64,000 bases of DNA. Origin: Bos javanicus (Eukaryota > Chordata > Mammalia > Artiodactyla > Bovidae). The DNA lies in the NCBI RefSeq assembly GCF_032452875.1, contig NC_083883.1, positions 50,900,698-50,964,697 of the forward strand. Direction: 5' to 3'. This document shows, in pieces, positions 47,401 to 55,108 of the stretch (its first letter is position 1; every line of letters begins with the position of its first letter). A program made the translations under genes and the position numbers. The notes under the pieces were generated by a model. It made no database searches and was not told the DNA's origin. It saw nothing but the letters and a program-made list of their open reading frames with translations.

Positions 47401-50400
47401 GTCATAGAATTTAATGACACCCCCTTGGTGGGGGGCTCGGTCATCAGGTGAAAGGTATCACTTTGCCCCTCTGTTCCCTGCTCCTTCCTTCTGGGACCAA
47501 GGCCTTCCATTAACCAGCCACTCCCAGAGCCAGCGCTGAACAAGAAATGCTGTAGTGAGCTTACTTGTGTCCCCCCCACCCCCACCACCGCCCCAGCCCC
47601 ACAGTGACTGTCCTTCCCCAATCTCTGACAGGCAGCTTTGAGGAGGCTGGTGCCCATCTGCAAAAAGTCCTGCACCCCACCCCTCCATCAGAGGCAGCCC
47701 GCGCCCGGCGTGGGCTGCTCCGGCTCAAGAAGGGGGATGTGGTGGCCGCTGCACAGGACCTGCAGTGCCTTGCAGAGATGGATGCCCAGGACCTCGGCTT
47801 CCTGCTGTGTCTCCTGGAGGCTTCGGAGCGGCAGAGCCTCACCCAGGTGGGCACAGCACCCCTCGGAGTCCCCAGCTCAGCCCTTCTCCAGCACCTGAGG
47901 TGTGAGACCCCCAGGTCCAGGGCCCTGTGCAGCGCTGCAAGCCCCCTGTACCTGATCAGAAGGCACCTCGGTCTGGCCAGCTCAAGCCCTGACACCCTCA
48001 GGGTGTCTTTTTTGTGTAAAACATATAAGTTGACTCAGGGTTGAGAAGAGGGAGGGGACGGCATCCTCAGAGCCAGATTGAGCCAGGCAGGAACACTTGG
48101 CCCTCATTGGAACCCTGCCCCAACCCCCTAGTCAGGCCATGTGAGGGACATCCGTCCAGAGAGCAAGCAGGTGAACCCTTAGTGAACTGAAGGGGACCCT
48201 GAAGGTATGTTGGGCTGAGGCTGTTTGGGTAGGGGATTTTTCCTTCGGCTGCTCATTTGACAAGAAGGTAAAAGCACATTCCATCAGGCCCTGGGTGGAG
48301 CCACTGCCAGCACCATGGCCCTCGCATCTCAGGGGGGTACCACCGTGGTGGCGGGGTGGTTCACCTCAGAGGGTGAAAGTGCAGGAAGACCATGAGACAG
48401 GGCAGTGGGGTTGCGAGGCAGCTCTGGAGGTGACATTGCCATGGCAATACAGAGGCCAAGGCAAAAGACTGGAGGCAGGAAAGAATTGGGAGTGTTCAAG
48501 AAACAGGTGATCAAAATGCAGCTGGTGTGGAGTGCAGGGGAAGGGGCATGAGAGGCTCAGGGTGGGGACAGAGGGAAGGGCCCCTCCCTTCACCTGCTGG
48601 AGGCAGAAGCAGCCAGGCAGGTACAGGAGGTGGACTGGGGGAATGCAGACAGCAGAATGGATTTCCCTGCAGTGGCTGAATTTAACCCTTTTTTTTTATT
48701 TTTATTTTTTGAGGAAGCAGGGGACGGGGTGGGCAGTGAAGGGACCAGTAGGTGGTAGAAGCCAAGAGCATCAGCAGGCCAGTCAAGAACCCCTGCACGA
48801 CCTGGGGCAAGAATTTCACCTCTTTATGCTTCCACAGGCTCTGTCACTCCAGGTCCATCAGGAAAACAGAACCACACTAGGGGTTTCAACGAGGGGTCAG
48901 TATGGAAGTTGGCTGGATGGGCATTAGGGACAGAAAGAGCTAAGGGAGCCATGGGCAATGTAGGGGGGCGGCCCTTGTAGTGCTGAGCAGGCCAAAACTG
49001 ATAGTGAAAGTCGCTCAGTCGTGTCTTTGCGCTCTTTGCGACCCCATGGACTGAATTCTCCAGGCCAGAATACTAGAGTGGGTAGCCTTTCCCTTCTCCA
49101 GAGGATCTTCCCAACCCAGGGATCGAACACAGGTCTCTCGCATTGCAGGCAGATTCTTTACCAGTTGAGCTACAAGGGAAGTCAAAGAACTTATCAAAGA
49201 AGCCCTGAGCCGACCAAGCAGCGTGTTACCAGGACCGAGAACCAGAGGGGCGGCTGAGAAACCCAGAGATCTCAGAGGCGGGTCCTGGGCTAGAGTCTCA
49301 GATCCCAGAGGAAGGGGAGGAGGGCTGTGAGCTAGGAGAAGGGAGCTAGGTTGAGGTCTCGGAGTTCACAAGACAAGGCTGGGCAAAGGTGTGTCTTCGA
49401 GTTCTTAGAAGGGCTGGGCCGGGAGATGAGCGCTGGGCCTGGCCGCCTGGAGACCGGTTTCGCTGCAGCGAGAATTCTTGAGATGCTGGGCCGTTGCTGG
49501 GCAACGCGGGCCAACCAGGAAGTGAGACGGAAGTAGTGGCGCCCCGCTTCCGGCGGTACTACGCCTGCGCGGCTGGTGGTGCCTTGTCAGTTTCCACCCC
49601 TATTTCGCAGAAGCCGTAGGTGAAGCAAGAAGAAATGGAATACTTGCCCTGGGCCGCGCGAGGGTTTGACTCTCTTGCTGATGCTCTTGACCTCCCCCGT
49701 AGAGAGGGCGCTGCACTGAGAGATAGAGTCGCCGATCCTCTGTGGCACGGCCGGGAAGACAAGACCACGCGCTCACCTGCTGGGTGCACTGTGCTTTCCT
49801 GGGGACAGGCGGGGGCCGGGGGCGTTGGTATCACCTGACTGCATGGGAGAGGGAGGGACAGCGGGAGAGGCAGCATCTGGTTTGTTCCCCATCAGGCCTT
49901 GGGGAGCCACTATGGGTTCTTGAGAGCAGGAGGAGCCAAGGGAGGCAAGCGGATTTATCCGGGGCAGTTGGCGAGGGGAGGTAAGGCATTTTGGCAGGTT
50001 TGAAGAATGGGCTTCCTGTACACTCAAAAAAGGAAAGTGAGCCTGGGGGGCAGAGGGGTGGCATTGGCCCTTGGAGCTGCTCCACCCAGACGGGGGCGGC
50101 CAGGGCCTCAGTCCAGCAGTCCCCAGGGAAAGAGTGCTAGGATGGACAGCGCCCTCTGACCTCTGGTCCTGCCCTGCTGCATCCATGAGCAGAGGGTGAG
50201 TCCACCACAGCCTTCCTGGACACACCGGGGGCGCCTGGAGAGTGTCTCCCTGGCCTTGACTCTGGCTCCACTGGGCCTGCGGGAGTGGCTAGTTGGTTAG
50301 GGAAGTGAGAAGAGCGCTAGCACAGAGCAGACCCTGCCTTTCTGATTTGGGGTCCAGGAGGGGGCTCCGGGAACAGGCTGGGCTGAAGGGCATTCGCTGC

Positions 50401-51247
50401 TGTCCTGGGGCTGGGCAGCCATCCCAGGGGAGGGGGGAGGCTGGCCGAGGCCCCATCAGAGGGGGAGGAGCAGAGGGAAGAGAGGAGGTCACCCAGGTAA
50501 GAGGAGCTGGGACCGCAGGTGGGACAGTAGGGCTGTGAGAAGCAGGAGGACACCCAAGCAGGGTGAAGGGATTGCAAGGGGGTGGTCACTGCCCTGTGCC
50601 TCCATACACTACCCCCCAGAAGAAGCAGACAGCATCTGCATGGGGGAGCGAGCAGCGGCTGGCTGTGCAGGGCTCGGAGGGGATGGCCTGACCTCCCTCC
50701 CTCCATTCCCTCTGTGCAGGCCGCAGTCCAGGAAGCTGACACCCTCCTGAACTTGGGACAGCCCCGCCAGGCGCTGGGCTACTGCTCGCTGGCCGTCCTG
50801 GCAGGTGGCAGCAGCACCTGTCACCTGCGCCGTCGGGCCACTTGCCTGGCAGAGCTGCGGGAGTTTAGCCGGGCACTTGGGGACCTAGACCACGTGCTCC
50901 GAGAGGGCTCAAGGGATAGCGACCTCCAGACACAGGTGGAGGACTTTTGCTCCCGGGGCCGCCTGCTGCTGGGTCTGGGGGATGAGGCTGGGGCTGCGGG
51001 GGCCTTCGCCCAGGCCCTCCATCTGGCACCCACCCAGGCCCAGAGCAGCCTGTGGGAGCGGCCAGGCCGGGCTCCAGCCTCCCACATACTCTTGTGCCAG
51101 GCGCGGTGTTGCCTGGTTGAGCAACGCTACAGCGAGGCCTGGACAGTGGCAGAGGCCGGCCTGCTGTTGGACCCAGAGCACAGAGGCCTGAAGAGGCTGA
51201 AGGCGAGAATCCGGAGGGAGGCGTCCTCTGGCTGCCGGCTCCACTGA
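28697..51247 (+). CDS. TTC34: TTC34, tetratricopeptide repeat domain 34 (eight coding exons, complete)
   Basis: Join 28697-29477, 36912-37746, 39398-39623, 40759-40963, 41617-41783, 46569-46839, 47632-47846 and 50720-51247. All introns are GT-AG and phases close exactly, giving 3,228 nt (1,075 aa plus stop). The protein agrees with my recollection of mammalian TTC34 along its whole length, starting MSAQELVACLCREGD and ending GCRLH. TPR-like helical pairs are clear around residues 563-592 (LYRLGRLDDAHKALLAAL), 687-721 and in several units of residues 901-1075. No signal peptide or membrane segment is visible, so a soluble scaffold is inferred. The biochemical role of the family is not established. 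The start is the ATG matching the family N-terminus; an overlapping uORF precedes it. Introns are 7.4, 1.7, 1.1, 0.65, 4.8, 0.8 and 2.9 kb. Confidence 0.93.
30117..30140 (+). other. G-quadruplex motif, four G-runs with 1-2 nt loops
   Basis: G-runs of 4, 5, 5 and 6 at 30117-30120, 30123-30127, 30129-30133 and 30135-30140, separated by CT, C and C, on the TTC34 non-template strand. Confidence 0.8.
31267..31470 (+). mobile_element. Bov-tA SINE
   Basis: Head with GTTCGATCCCTGGGTCAGAA and body ending GAGTGAGCGACTAAAC. Confidence 0.87.
31547..31763 (+). mobile_element. Bov-tA SINE with poly(A)
   Basis: Complete-looking unit from TTCCCTGGTGGCTCAATCAG to GGACACGACTGAAGCACC and an A-rich tail. Confidence 0.9.
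32162..32521 (+). mobile_element. BovB 3' fragment
   Basis: TGGAGAAGACTCTTGAGAGT to the tail CACTAAACAGTGACAAC. Confidence 0.87.
33290..34930 (+). mobile_element. L1 ORF2 remnant, interrupted by a SINE
   Basis: Diverged L1 ORF2 sequence in order: GATGCTAGCCAATGCAATAA, the GATTAGCTATGTAGAAACCC region, TTGCAAAATATTCAGAGG and CAAATGCAAATTAAAACAAT. Many stops; a Bov-A2 splits it at about 33.93 kb. Confidence 0.75.
33928..34130 (+). mobile_element. Bov-A2 SINE nested in L1
   Basis: Two Bov-A monomers, each ending in the GTCGGACACGACTGA-type motif, with an AGCAGCA tail. Confidence 0.9.
34943..35299 (+). mobile_element. Composite Bov-A / Bov-tA insertion with 10-bp target-site duplication
   Basis: A Bov-A unit (to GACTTAGCAGCAGCAG) is followed by a tRNA-headed Bov-tA unit. 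TAGCTGGACT flanks the whole composite at 34933-34942 and 35300-35309. Confidence 0.85.
35637..35935 (-). mobile_element. BovB/Bov-A fragment, inverted
   Basis: Complement of the BovB 3' region, from CATTGTTCAGTCACTAAGTC to GAATGACTGGTTTGG. Confidence 0.85.
36112..36400 (-). mobile_element. BovB/Bov-A fragment with (AGTTC)n tail, inverted
   Basis: Tail TTCAGTTCAGTTCAGTC, then ACTCAGTCGTGTCCGACTCT through the CAATGAACACTCATTG region. Confidence 0.87.
36570..36715 (+). mobile_element. CHR-type tRNA-Glu SINE
   Basis: GGGATTCCCTGGTGGCTCAG, GGTTCAATCCCTGATCCAGG and CAGAGCAACTAAGCCTGTG, close to the exon 2 acceptor. Confidence 0.8.
36912..37746 (+). CDS. TTC34: TTC34 coding exon 2 (residues 261-539)
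   Basis: This is the largest exon (835 nt). The acceptor is TCTCTCCCCAG and the donor is GG|GTAAAC, which lacks the usual G at +5. It encodes GERLATLLVTRAAATFFLD and continues through helical repeats rich in Ala, Arg and Leu, with the conserved CRVAPPGARPALGARLAECL and VPWNQRGLLLTVLREEG segments. It is extremely GC- and CpG-rich compared with both flanking introns, effectively an exonic CpG island, which also creates long open frames on other frames and the opposite strand. Those are treated as shadows. Junction codons on both sides restore family sequence, so the boundaries are well supported. Confidence 0.92.
38543..38583. repeat. (CA)n microsatellite
   Basis: About 20 CA units with one G interruption; likely length-variable. 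Confidence 0.9.
38685..38948 (-). mobile_element. Bov-A2 SINE, inverted
   Basis: Two inverted Bov-A monomers: CGCTTCAGTCGTGTCCGACT and CAGTCATGTCCAACTCTAGC, each followed by the standard body. Confidence 0.9.
39398..39623 (+). CDS. TTC34: TTC34 coding exon 3 (residues 539-614), canonical TPR
   Basis: The acceptor is CTCTCCACAG and the donor is CAG|GTGAGA (strong). The exon opens with GDAHGVHQLATLLMELD. It contains the clearest TPR in the protein, around residues 563-592, with the usual small and large hydrophobic spacing: ALYRLGRLDDAHKALLAALS followed by RRP. A second helix pair starts at PVLARLALLQL. The exon ends in phase 0 after DANQ, and exon 4 continues LVKKVVQ, matching the family. Confidence 0.93.
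39624..40758. other. TTC34: TTC34 intron 3
   Basis: GC-rich, C-rich near 40.56-40.68 kb. No recognised repeat family or extra exon. Confidence 0.75.
40759..40963 (+). CDS. TTC34: TTC34 coding exon 4 (residues 615-683)
   Basis: The acceptor is TTCCCTTGTAG and the donor is CAG|GTAAGA, a strong site. The exon encodes LVKKVVQSGDTACLQSTL, the helical segment LLWGHCHARALAILRARPGG and then TREAIAYLSLAIFAS. It leaves a single base (phase 1) that joins exon 5 to make Gly. The sequence follows mammalian TTC34 closely. Confidence 0.92.
40964..41616. other. TTC34: TTC34 intron 4
   Basis: Short intron without recognised repeats. Confidence 0.75.
41617..41783 (+). CDS. TTC34: TTC34 coding exon 5 (residues 683-738), TPR
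   Basis: The acceptor is CCCCCTTCCTTCAG; the donor is AAG|GTACCA, weak at +4 and +5. The exon encodes a recognisable TPR: ESLLARAHCYGFLGQKKTAM, then DFTSVLRTEPGN and QALCGRALLHLAL. Joining to exon 6 in phase 0 gives KQK-EAVDDILSAL, as in the family. The frame stays open past the donor to 42401, so retention of intron 5 would append about 205 unrelated residues. I regard this as a by-product of GC-rich sequence, not as coding. Confidence 0.91.
42977..43195 (-). mobile_element. Bov-tA SINE, inverted
   Basis: GCCATGTCCAACTCTTTGAG to the head complement CCCCTGGGAAGCCCC. Confidence 0.87.
43965..44166 (-). mobile_element. Bov-tA SINE, inverted
   Basis: CAGTCACATCCGACTCTTGT to CCACTGAGCCACGAGGGAGG. 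Confidence 0.87.
44453..44726 (-). mobile_element. Bov-A2 SINE nested in L1, with target-site duplication
   Basis: Inverted dimer. TGAAACTAATAG (44441-44452) and TGAAATTAATAG (44727-44738) flank it, one mismatch in 12. Confidence 0.9.
45337..45448 (+). mobile_element. Bov-A fragment
   Basis: CAACTCAATGGACGTGACTT to GGAGACAACTGAGCAACAG. Confidence 0.82.
45545..45744 (+). mobile_element. Bov-tA SINE
   Basis: TTCCCAGGTGACTCAGTGGC head with GGTTCAATCCCTGGGTCGAG, and body to CATGACTGAGCAACTGAGC. Confidence 0.87.
45815..45936 (-). mobile_element. CHR-type tRNA-Glu SINE, inverted
   Basis: TTTGGCCACAGCGCAGCTTG, CCTGACCAGAGATCAAAC and GTCAGGGAATTCCC. Confidence 0.78.
46569..46839 (+). CDS. TTC34: TTC34 coding exon 6 (residues 739-829)
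   Basis: The acceptor is CCCTTGCAG and the donor is TGG|GTATGT. The exon encodes EAVDDILSALRLSPK, then EIRSLKPEAQALITQSL, CRALLSQLPDTGARLSDKDA and a final PLWHMLLADALAAVG. All of these align with mammalian TTC34. It ends in phase 1 within the Gly codon that begins GSFEEAGAHL in exon 7, which completes a TPR helix pair across the junction. Confidence 0.92.
46840..47631. other. TTC34: TTC34 intron 6
   Basis: No repeat recognised with confidence; a MIR-like patch near 46.88-46.92 kb. Confidence 0.7.
47632..47846 (+). CDS. TTC34: TTC34 coding exon 7 (residues 829-900)
   Basis: The acceptor is CAATCTCTGACAG and the donor is CAG|GTGGGC. The exon encodes SFEEAGAHLQKVL (TPR helix B), PSEAARARRGLLRLKKGDVV, AAAQDLQCLAEMDAQDL and LLEASERQSLTQ, matching TTC34. 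It ends in phase 0 and exon 8 continues AAVQEADTLLNLG. Confidence 0.92.
49003..49186 (-). mobile_element. Bov-tA SINE, inverted
   Basis: GTCGCTCAGTCGTGTCTTTG to the head complement CAGTTGAGCTACAAGGGAAG. Confidence 0.87.
49380..49640. promoter_or_regulatory. CpG-rich promoter-like segment inside TTC34 intron 7
   Basis: About 20 CpGs in 240 bp. It holds an X-box-like GTTGCTGGGCAAC (49493-49505), ETS-type cores (ACGGAAGT and CTTCCGG in opposite orientations) and an NRF1-like GCCTGCGCGG, with no TATA box. It ends in a plausible donor (TAG|GTGAAG at 49620). This combination is typical of housekeeping or ciliary CpG promoters and is not explained by a TTC34 exon. Confidence 0.5.
49493..49505 (+). 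promoter_or_regulatory. RFX X-box-like palindrome
   Basis: GTTGCTGGGCAAC: half-sites GTTGCT and GGCAAC with a 1-bp spacer fit RYYNYY-N1-3-RRNRAC, and the right half is the consensus GGCAAC. Confidence 0.5.
49635..49838 (+). other. Unrecognised 67-aa ORF downstream of the intronic promoter-like segment
   Basis: An ATG in good context (G at -3, G at +4) opens a 67-codon frame beginning MEYLPWAARGFDSLADALDL and ending GGVGIT. I do not recognise the protein, and it has no evident domain, signal peptide or membrane segment. The N-terminal 35 residues look amphipathic; the rest is low in character. It could be a microprotein, the 5' part of an unannotated transcript, or a chance frame in GC-rich DNA. 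Confidence 0.25.
50720..51247 (+). CDS. TTC34: TTC34 coding exon 8, terminal (residues 901-1075)
   Basis: The acceptor is CCCTCTGTGCAG. The exon encodes the C-terminal TPR array: EADTLLNLGQPRQALGYCSL, LRRRATCLAELREFSRALGD, FCSRGRLLLGLGDEAGAAGA and, after an insert, LCQARCCLVEQRYSEAWTVA followed by GLLLDPEHRGLKRLKARIR. It ends GCRLH and TGA at 51245-51247, the same C-terminus I recall for human TTC34. The short charged tail after the last TPR is the expected end of the protein. Confidence 0.94.
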   Translation, partial: AAVQEADTLLNLGQPRQALGYCSLAVLAGGSSTCHLRRRATCLAELREFSRALGDLDHVLREGSRDSDLQTQVEDFCSRGRLLLGLGDEAGAAGAFAQALHLAPTQAQSSLWERPGRAPASHILLCQARCCLVEQRYSEAWTVAEAGLLLDPEHRGLKRLKARIRREASSGCRLH

Positions 51248-51893
51248 CCAGCACTCCCCAGGCCCAGCTGTGAGGCCACCCTGTCATCATCATTCTTCGA
51301 CCAGCCCCTGGGGAGGTTGCTTGAGGAGGTGCTCCCCCACCCTCTCCCTCTTCCTAGTTCTGGGTGGGTTGGCAGATGGCCAGCCTCGGGAAGCAGAGGA
51401 GAGAGTTCCCCACCTGCCTGGAGCAACCATCCTAGGAAGCTCAGAGCCTCTTCCCTGAACAGCGACCTGGTCCTCAAAGCTGGGGCCCTCTTGGCCCTCT
51501 TGGGCCTCAGAGAGAAGTCCTGTTCCTTATCCCTGGCTTGGGACCTGCAGGTTGAGTGGGTTTCAGGCTGGCCCCTCGTAGCCCTGGGGAGATGGTGCCA
51601 GCCCAGGAAACCCTTCTCCAGATGTGGAGCAGCCTTTGACCCTGGCCTGACCTCTGGCCAGGTGTCCTGCAGGGCCTGGAGCTCCTCAAAGGCAAAAAAC
51701 TCTCAAACTGGGCCCAAAACCTATGCTTTCATCAAGGTTGTTCTCCAGGGAAGCCAGCACCTTGGGAGGATGATATGGCCTCCCTTCCCTGCCAAGCAGA
51801 GACACCTGCCCCAAGGGGCCTCCAATGAGCAGAGCAGCCAGGCGTCTACTTGGCATCTGATCTCCTGTCGGATGTAAAGGTGCTTCCTACATA

Positions 51894-51899
51894 ATTAAA
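51894..51899 (+). terminator. Candidate poly(A) signal ATTAAA (proximal)
   Basis: Common variant hexamer about 650 nt after the TTC34 stop; no marked GU-rich element follows. Confidence 0.35.
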
Positions 51900-52535
51900 C
51901 TTACCCACTCCCACCACAGTTGGCTTGGAAAACTTCTCCTGGAGGGAGTGGAGAAGTCCAGCCCTGGTCCCATTGCTGTTGGTTTCAAAGAAGCCAGGTC
52001 CGAGTTGTGCAGTTTTTCTCTCCTGTTCACGAACACAACTGCTGGACAGGCCATCGAGTAAAGCAAGGGACAGAGGGTGCATTTGCTCTCCTCCCCCCAA
52101 GATGTCCTGCCCTCCTCTGTCCACTCAAGGCCAGGCTCATCACAGTGAGCTTGCAGATGCCTAACTCACCACAGCTTCCCAGGAGCTGATGGTCTTGGAA
52201 GAGCCCCCAACCAGTCTCCCACCCCCCAGTTCCTCACTGCTGAGCTGGCAGAGACCCCCACCCCGAGTCCTCCCCATCCACTTCCACATGGGCTGGGGGT
52301 CGTTACCACATCTGCAGGTCCACGTGAGGCCATATCCCAGCCTCCTGCCATGGCGCCCAAGTGGACAAGAACTCACAGGCCCTGGATGGCCTCCATCATG
52401 GCAGAATAATCAGGTGGTTTCAGTGTAAATCAGATTGTCCCCCTAGAACACAGGCTGCACCTTGTTTTCTCAAAATCTGAGGTTACCAAGAAATGTTTAT
52501 GATGTGGTACAGAAAGCATTACCTATTCTCAAGAC

Positions 52536-52541
52536 AATAAA
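52536..52541 (+). terminator. Candidate poly(A) signal AATAAA (distal)
   Basis: Canonical hexamer about 1.29 kb after the TTC34 stop, before an A-rich tract and L1-like sequence. The downstream sequence contains TG-rich bases compatible with cleavage. Confidence 0.45.
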
Positions 52542-52739
52542 GATGTAAATTGATGTTTTAAAATTCCCTGCAGGTGAAACACCTCTTGGATCCAAAAAAA
52601 TCAAAACTGGAATTGGAGAATATTGGAAAAATAGTTTAAAAAAAAAAAAAAAAAGCAGTCCAGGGGAGCCCCTATGAGTTGCAGTGCCCAGAGGAAAGTT
52701 CACATCCTTAGTGCATCACTAGCCAATCAAAATGAAGTG

Positions 52740-53425
52740 CATCCTAAACTTGAGTTTAAAAAGGACAGTGAAATAGAGGAAATTAACAGGCAGGGATGAA
52801 TAACAGGAAACAGAAGTTAATGAATTGGGAATAGAAAAGGGAAAGAACTCAAAAATCCAAAATACAGTTCTTTGAAAATCAAACAGATGAACCAGTATCT
52901 GACTTAATCTGGAAAGACAGGAAAGGAACAAAGCCACAAAATTTTTAGAAGTAAAAACAACACACAGGAAATTTAAAGAATCATAAGACATCACTTTTCT
53001 CACCTCTGTGCAAATAAATTTGAAGACCTGGATAAAATGTGTTGGTTCCCAGGAAAATATTATTTAACTGAACTGACTCCAGAGTAGATATAACAATTGC
53101 ACAGGACAATTATCGCGGAGGGAAAAGAGAAGGTGGTTAGGGAGCTTCCCCCAAAACAGCTCCAGTTCCAGATGGTGTCGGGGAGATCTGCCAGCCTTTA
53201 AAGAACAGTCAGCTCGTAATTGCTTTAAACTCCTTCACAGCCAAGGAAAAGAAGAAAAGCTTCCAAGTTATTTTTTTCTGTTGAAGGATAGTTGATTTAC
53301 AATACTGTGTTAGTTTCTGGGGCTCAGCAAAGAGATTCCGTTACACGTATATATGTATGTGTATTCTTTTTTTCTATCCTTTTCCATTATAGTTTTTTAT
53401 TACAAAATACCAAATATAGTTCCCT
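52740..53425. mobile_element. L1 remnants
   Basis: AT-rich L1 ORF2-like text (to about 53.1 kb) and an inverted L1 3' UTR piece (TAGTTGATTTACAATACTGT, 53275-53425). Family and exact ends uncertain. Confidence 0.5.
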
Positions 53426-53771
53426 TCCAAGTTTTTTTTTTTTTAGAAAGCATAATCTCAATCAAATGAAAGCCACAAACCCATTTCATTTACAAATTAT
53501 CAGTTCAGAAACACTAAATGAAGTGCCAACAAACCTGAATTCAACAAAATGTTCGACAGCAACATAACGTGGGAATGCAAGGGTTTTTCAAAATCAGGAA
53601 ATGTGTTTGTATAGTTAACCACAGAAATACTTAAAGTAAGTTCTGTGACCCTACCGGAGGCTGTATCAGAGGCATGGGTCATGAATGATAAGTCCTCTCC
53701 AACATGTCACCTCCCTGTGCCCTTGGGTTCCTTCCTCTACGTTACACAGGAGAGGTTCTAGCATCTCAGCT

Positions 53772-53952
53772 TCATTGGCCCACCAGGCTCCTCTGTCCCG
53801 TGGATGTCCCAGGCAAGAATACTGGAATTATTGCCATTTCCTTGCCATTTCCTCTTCCAGGCAATCATCCCAACCCAGGGATCCAACCCATGCCTCTTGC
53901 ATCACCTGCTTTGGCAGGCGATTCTTCACCGCTGAACCCCAGGGGAGCCCAT
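53772..53952 (-). mobile_element. Bov-tA SINE, inverted (diverged)
   Basis: CCCACCAGGCTCCTCTGTCC to CGCTGAACCCCAGGGGAGCC. Confidence 0.8.
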
Positions 53953-54949
53953 AGCCAACACACAAATTTAGACTCTCTGGCTGGTGCACCTATGTGAATG
54001 GTGCCAGCCCAGCTCAGTGCTGTGCTCCCTCCACTGTGGTCTGACACCCCTGACCCGACCCGGCATAATCCCCAGGATTCTTGGCGTCGATTAATTATGT
54101 CTTGAAATTGTTTGGATCTATTACTGTAAGTTGTTTTATTCTGGGTTGGACCCTATACTCGCCCCCACCCTAAGCATGCAGAGATTGGACCATACTTGTG
54201 GGTCTGAGGGCTAACTATGGACATTGAGTAGAATGAGCAGCCTCTTTCTAAGTATCTGGTCCACAGGAGGTTCTCGCAGGGTTTATAGTGAAAGGGGCTT
54301 GTCTCCTTGGACATGGGAGGGGCTCAGAGGCCCCAGGGGTTCAAGGTTCTCAGCCCCATCTGAGGCCAACCAGACATCCCATTCCTAGTTTCAGGGTCCC
54401 AATCCTTCCCAATCAGTGCTTGAACTTTCTCCTAAGAAGCCTGGGGAGGCCGTGAAAGTCCCAGCACTGATTGTACTACTCACAGGAGCAGATGTTGTGT
54501 CTGTCTTTCAGCCTTGTCAGCCCCGTGCTTGTGAGACAGAAGGGCCTCTCAGGGCTGTGGTGGAGCTGAGCCCAGACCTGAGCTCCTGTCGTCTCCATGT
54601 GAGTGTGCAGGACACCAGGGGCCTTGGGGCCACTCATCCATAGCAGCACGCAGCCCTCGCTCCCTGGGCCCAGATTCAGCTAACACTTCACAGCCGAGCA
54701 CGGTGGTAGCTCAGTCACTCCTAAAGCCGCTGCCACAAGTCACGTCTCCCAGGCGCTCAGTCCCACAGTCAGGCCCAAGGATACAAGCAGGCTGGTTCCC
54801 AAACTCCATGTTTGGGGGTGCCTCCTGGGGTCATTCCTAGTGGCCAATTCATGTGTCATTAGGGTCCACTTAGGAGACAGAAACCACACGAGTGATTTAA
54901 ATAGCGAGAATTTAAAGAACAGTTAGTTATGAGGGTCTTAATTGTTAAT

Positions 54950-55108
54950 TTGGTCGCTAACTTGTGTCCGGCACACCAGGCTTCCCTGTCCTCCACTATT
55001 CCCAGAGTTTGCTCAAACTCATGTCCATTGAGTCAGTAATGCTATCTAACCATCTCATCCTCTGCTGCCCCTTTCTCCTTTAGCCTTCAGTCTCCTAGCA
55101 TCAGGGAT
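54950..55108 (-). mobile_element. BovB/Bov-A fragment, inverted
   Basis: CACACCAGGCTTCCCTGTCC through GTCCATTGAGTCAGTAATGC to CAGTCTCCTAGCATCAGGG. Confidence 0.8.

Larger units (their letters stand above)
47847..50719. other. TTC34: TTC34 intron 7
   Basis: Holds an inverted Bov-tA and, 1.1-1.3 kb before exon 8, the CpG-rich promoter-like segment. The rest is unassigned. Confidence 0.8.
51248..52560 (+). other. TTC34: TTC34 3' UTR (putative extent)
   Basis: Follows the stop codon without recognised repeats. Two polyadenylation hexamers occur: ATTAAA at 51894-51899 and AATAAA at 52536-52541, so short (about 0.67 kb) and long (about 1.3 kb) forms are possible. Confidence 0.5.
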
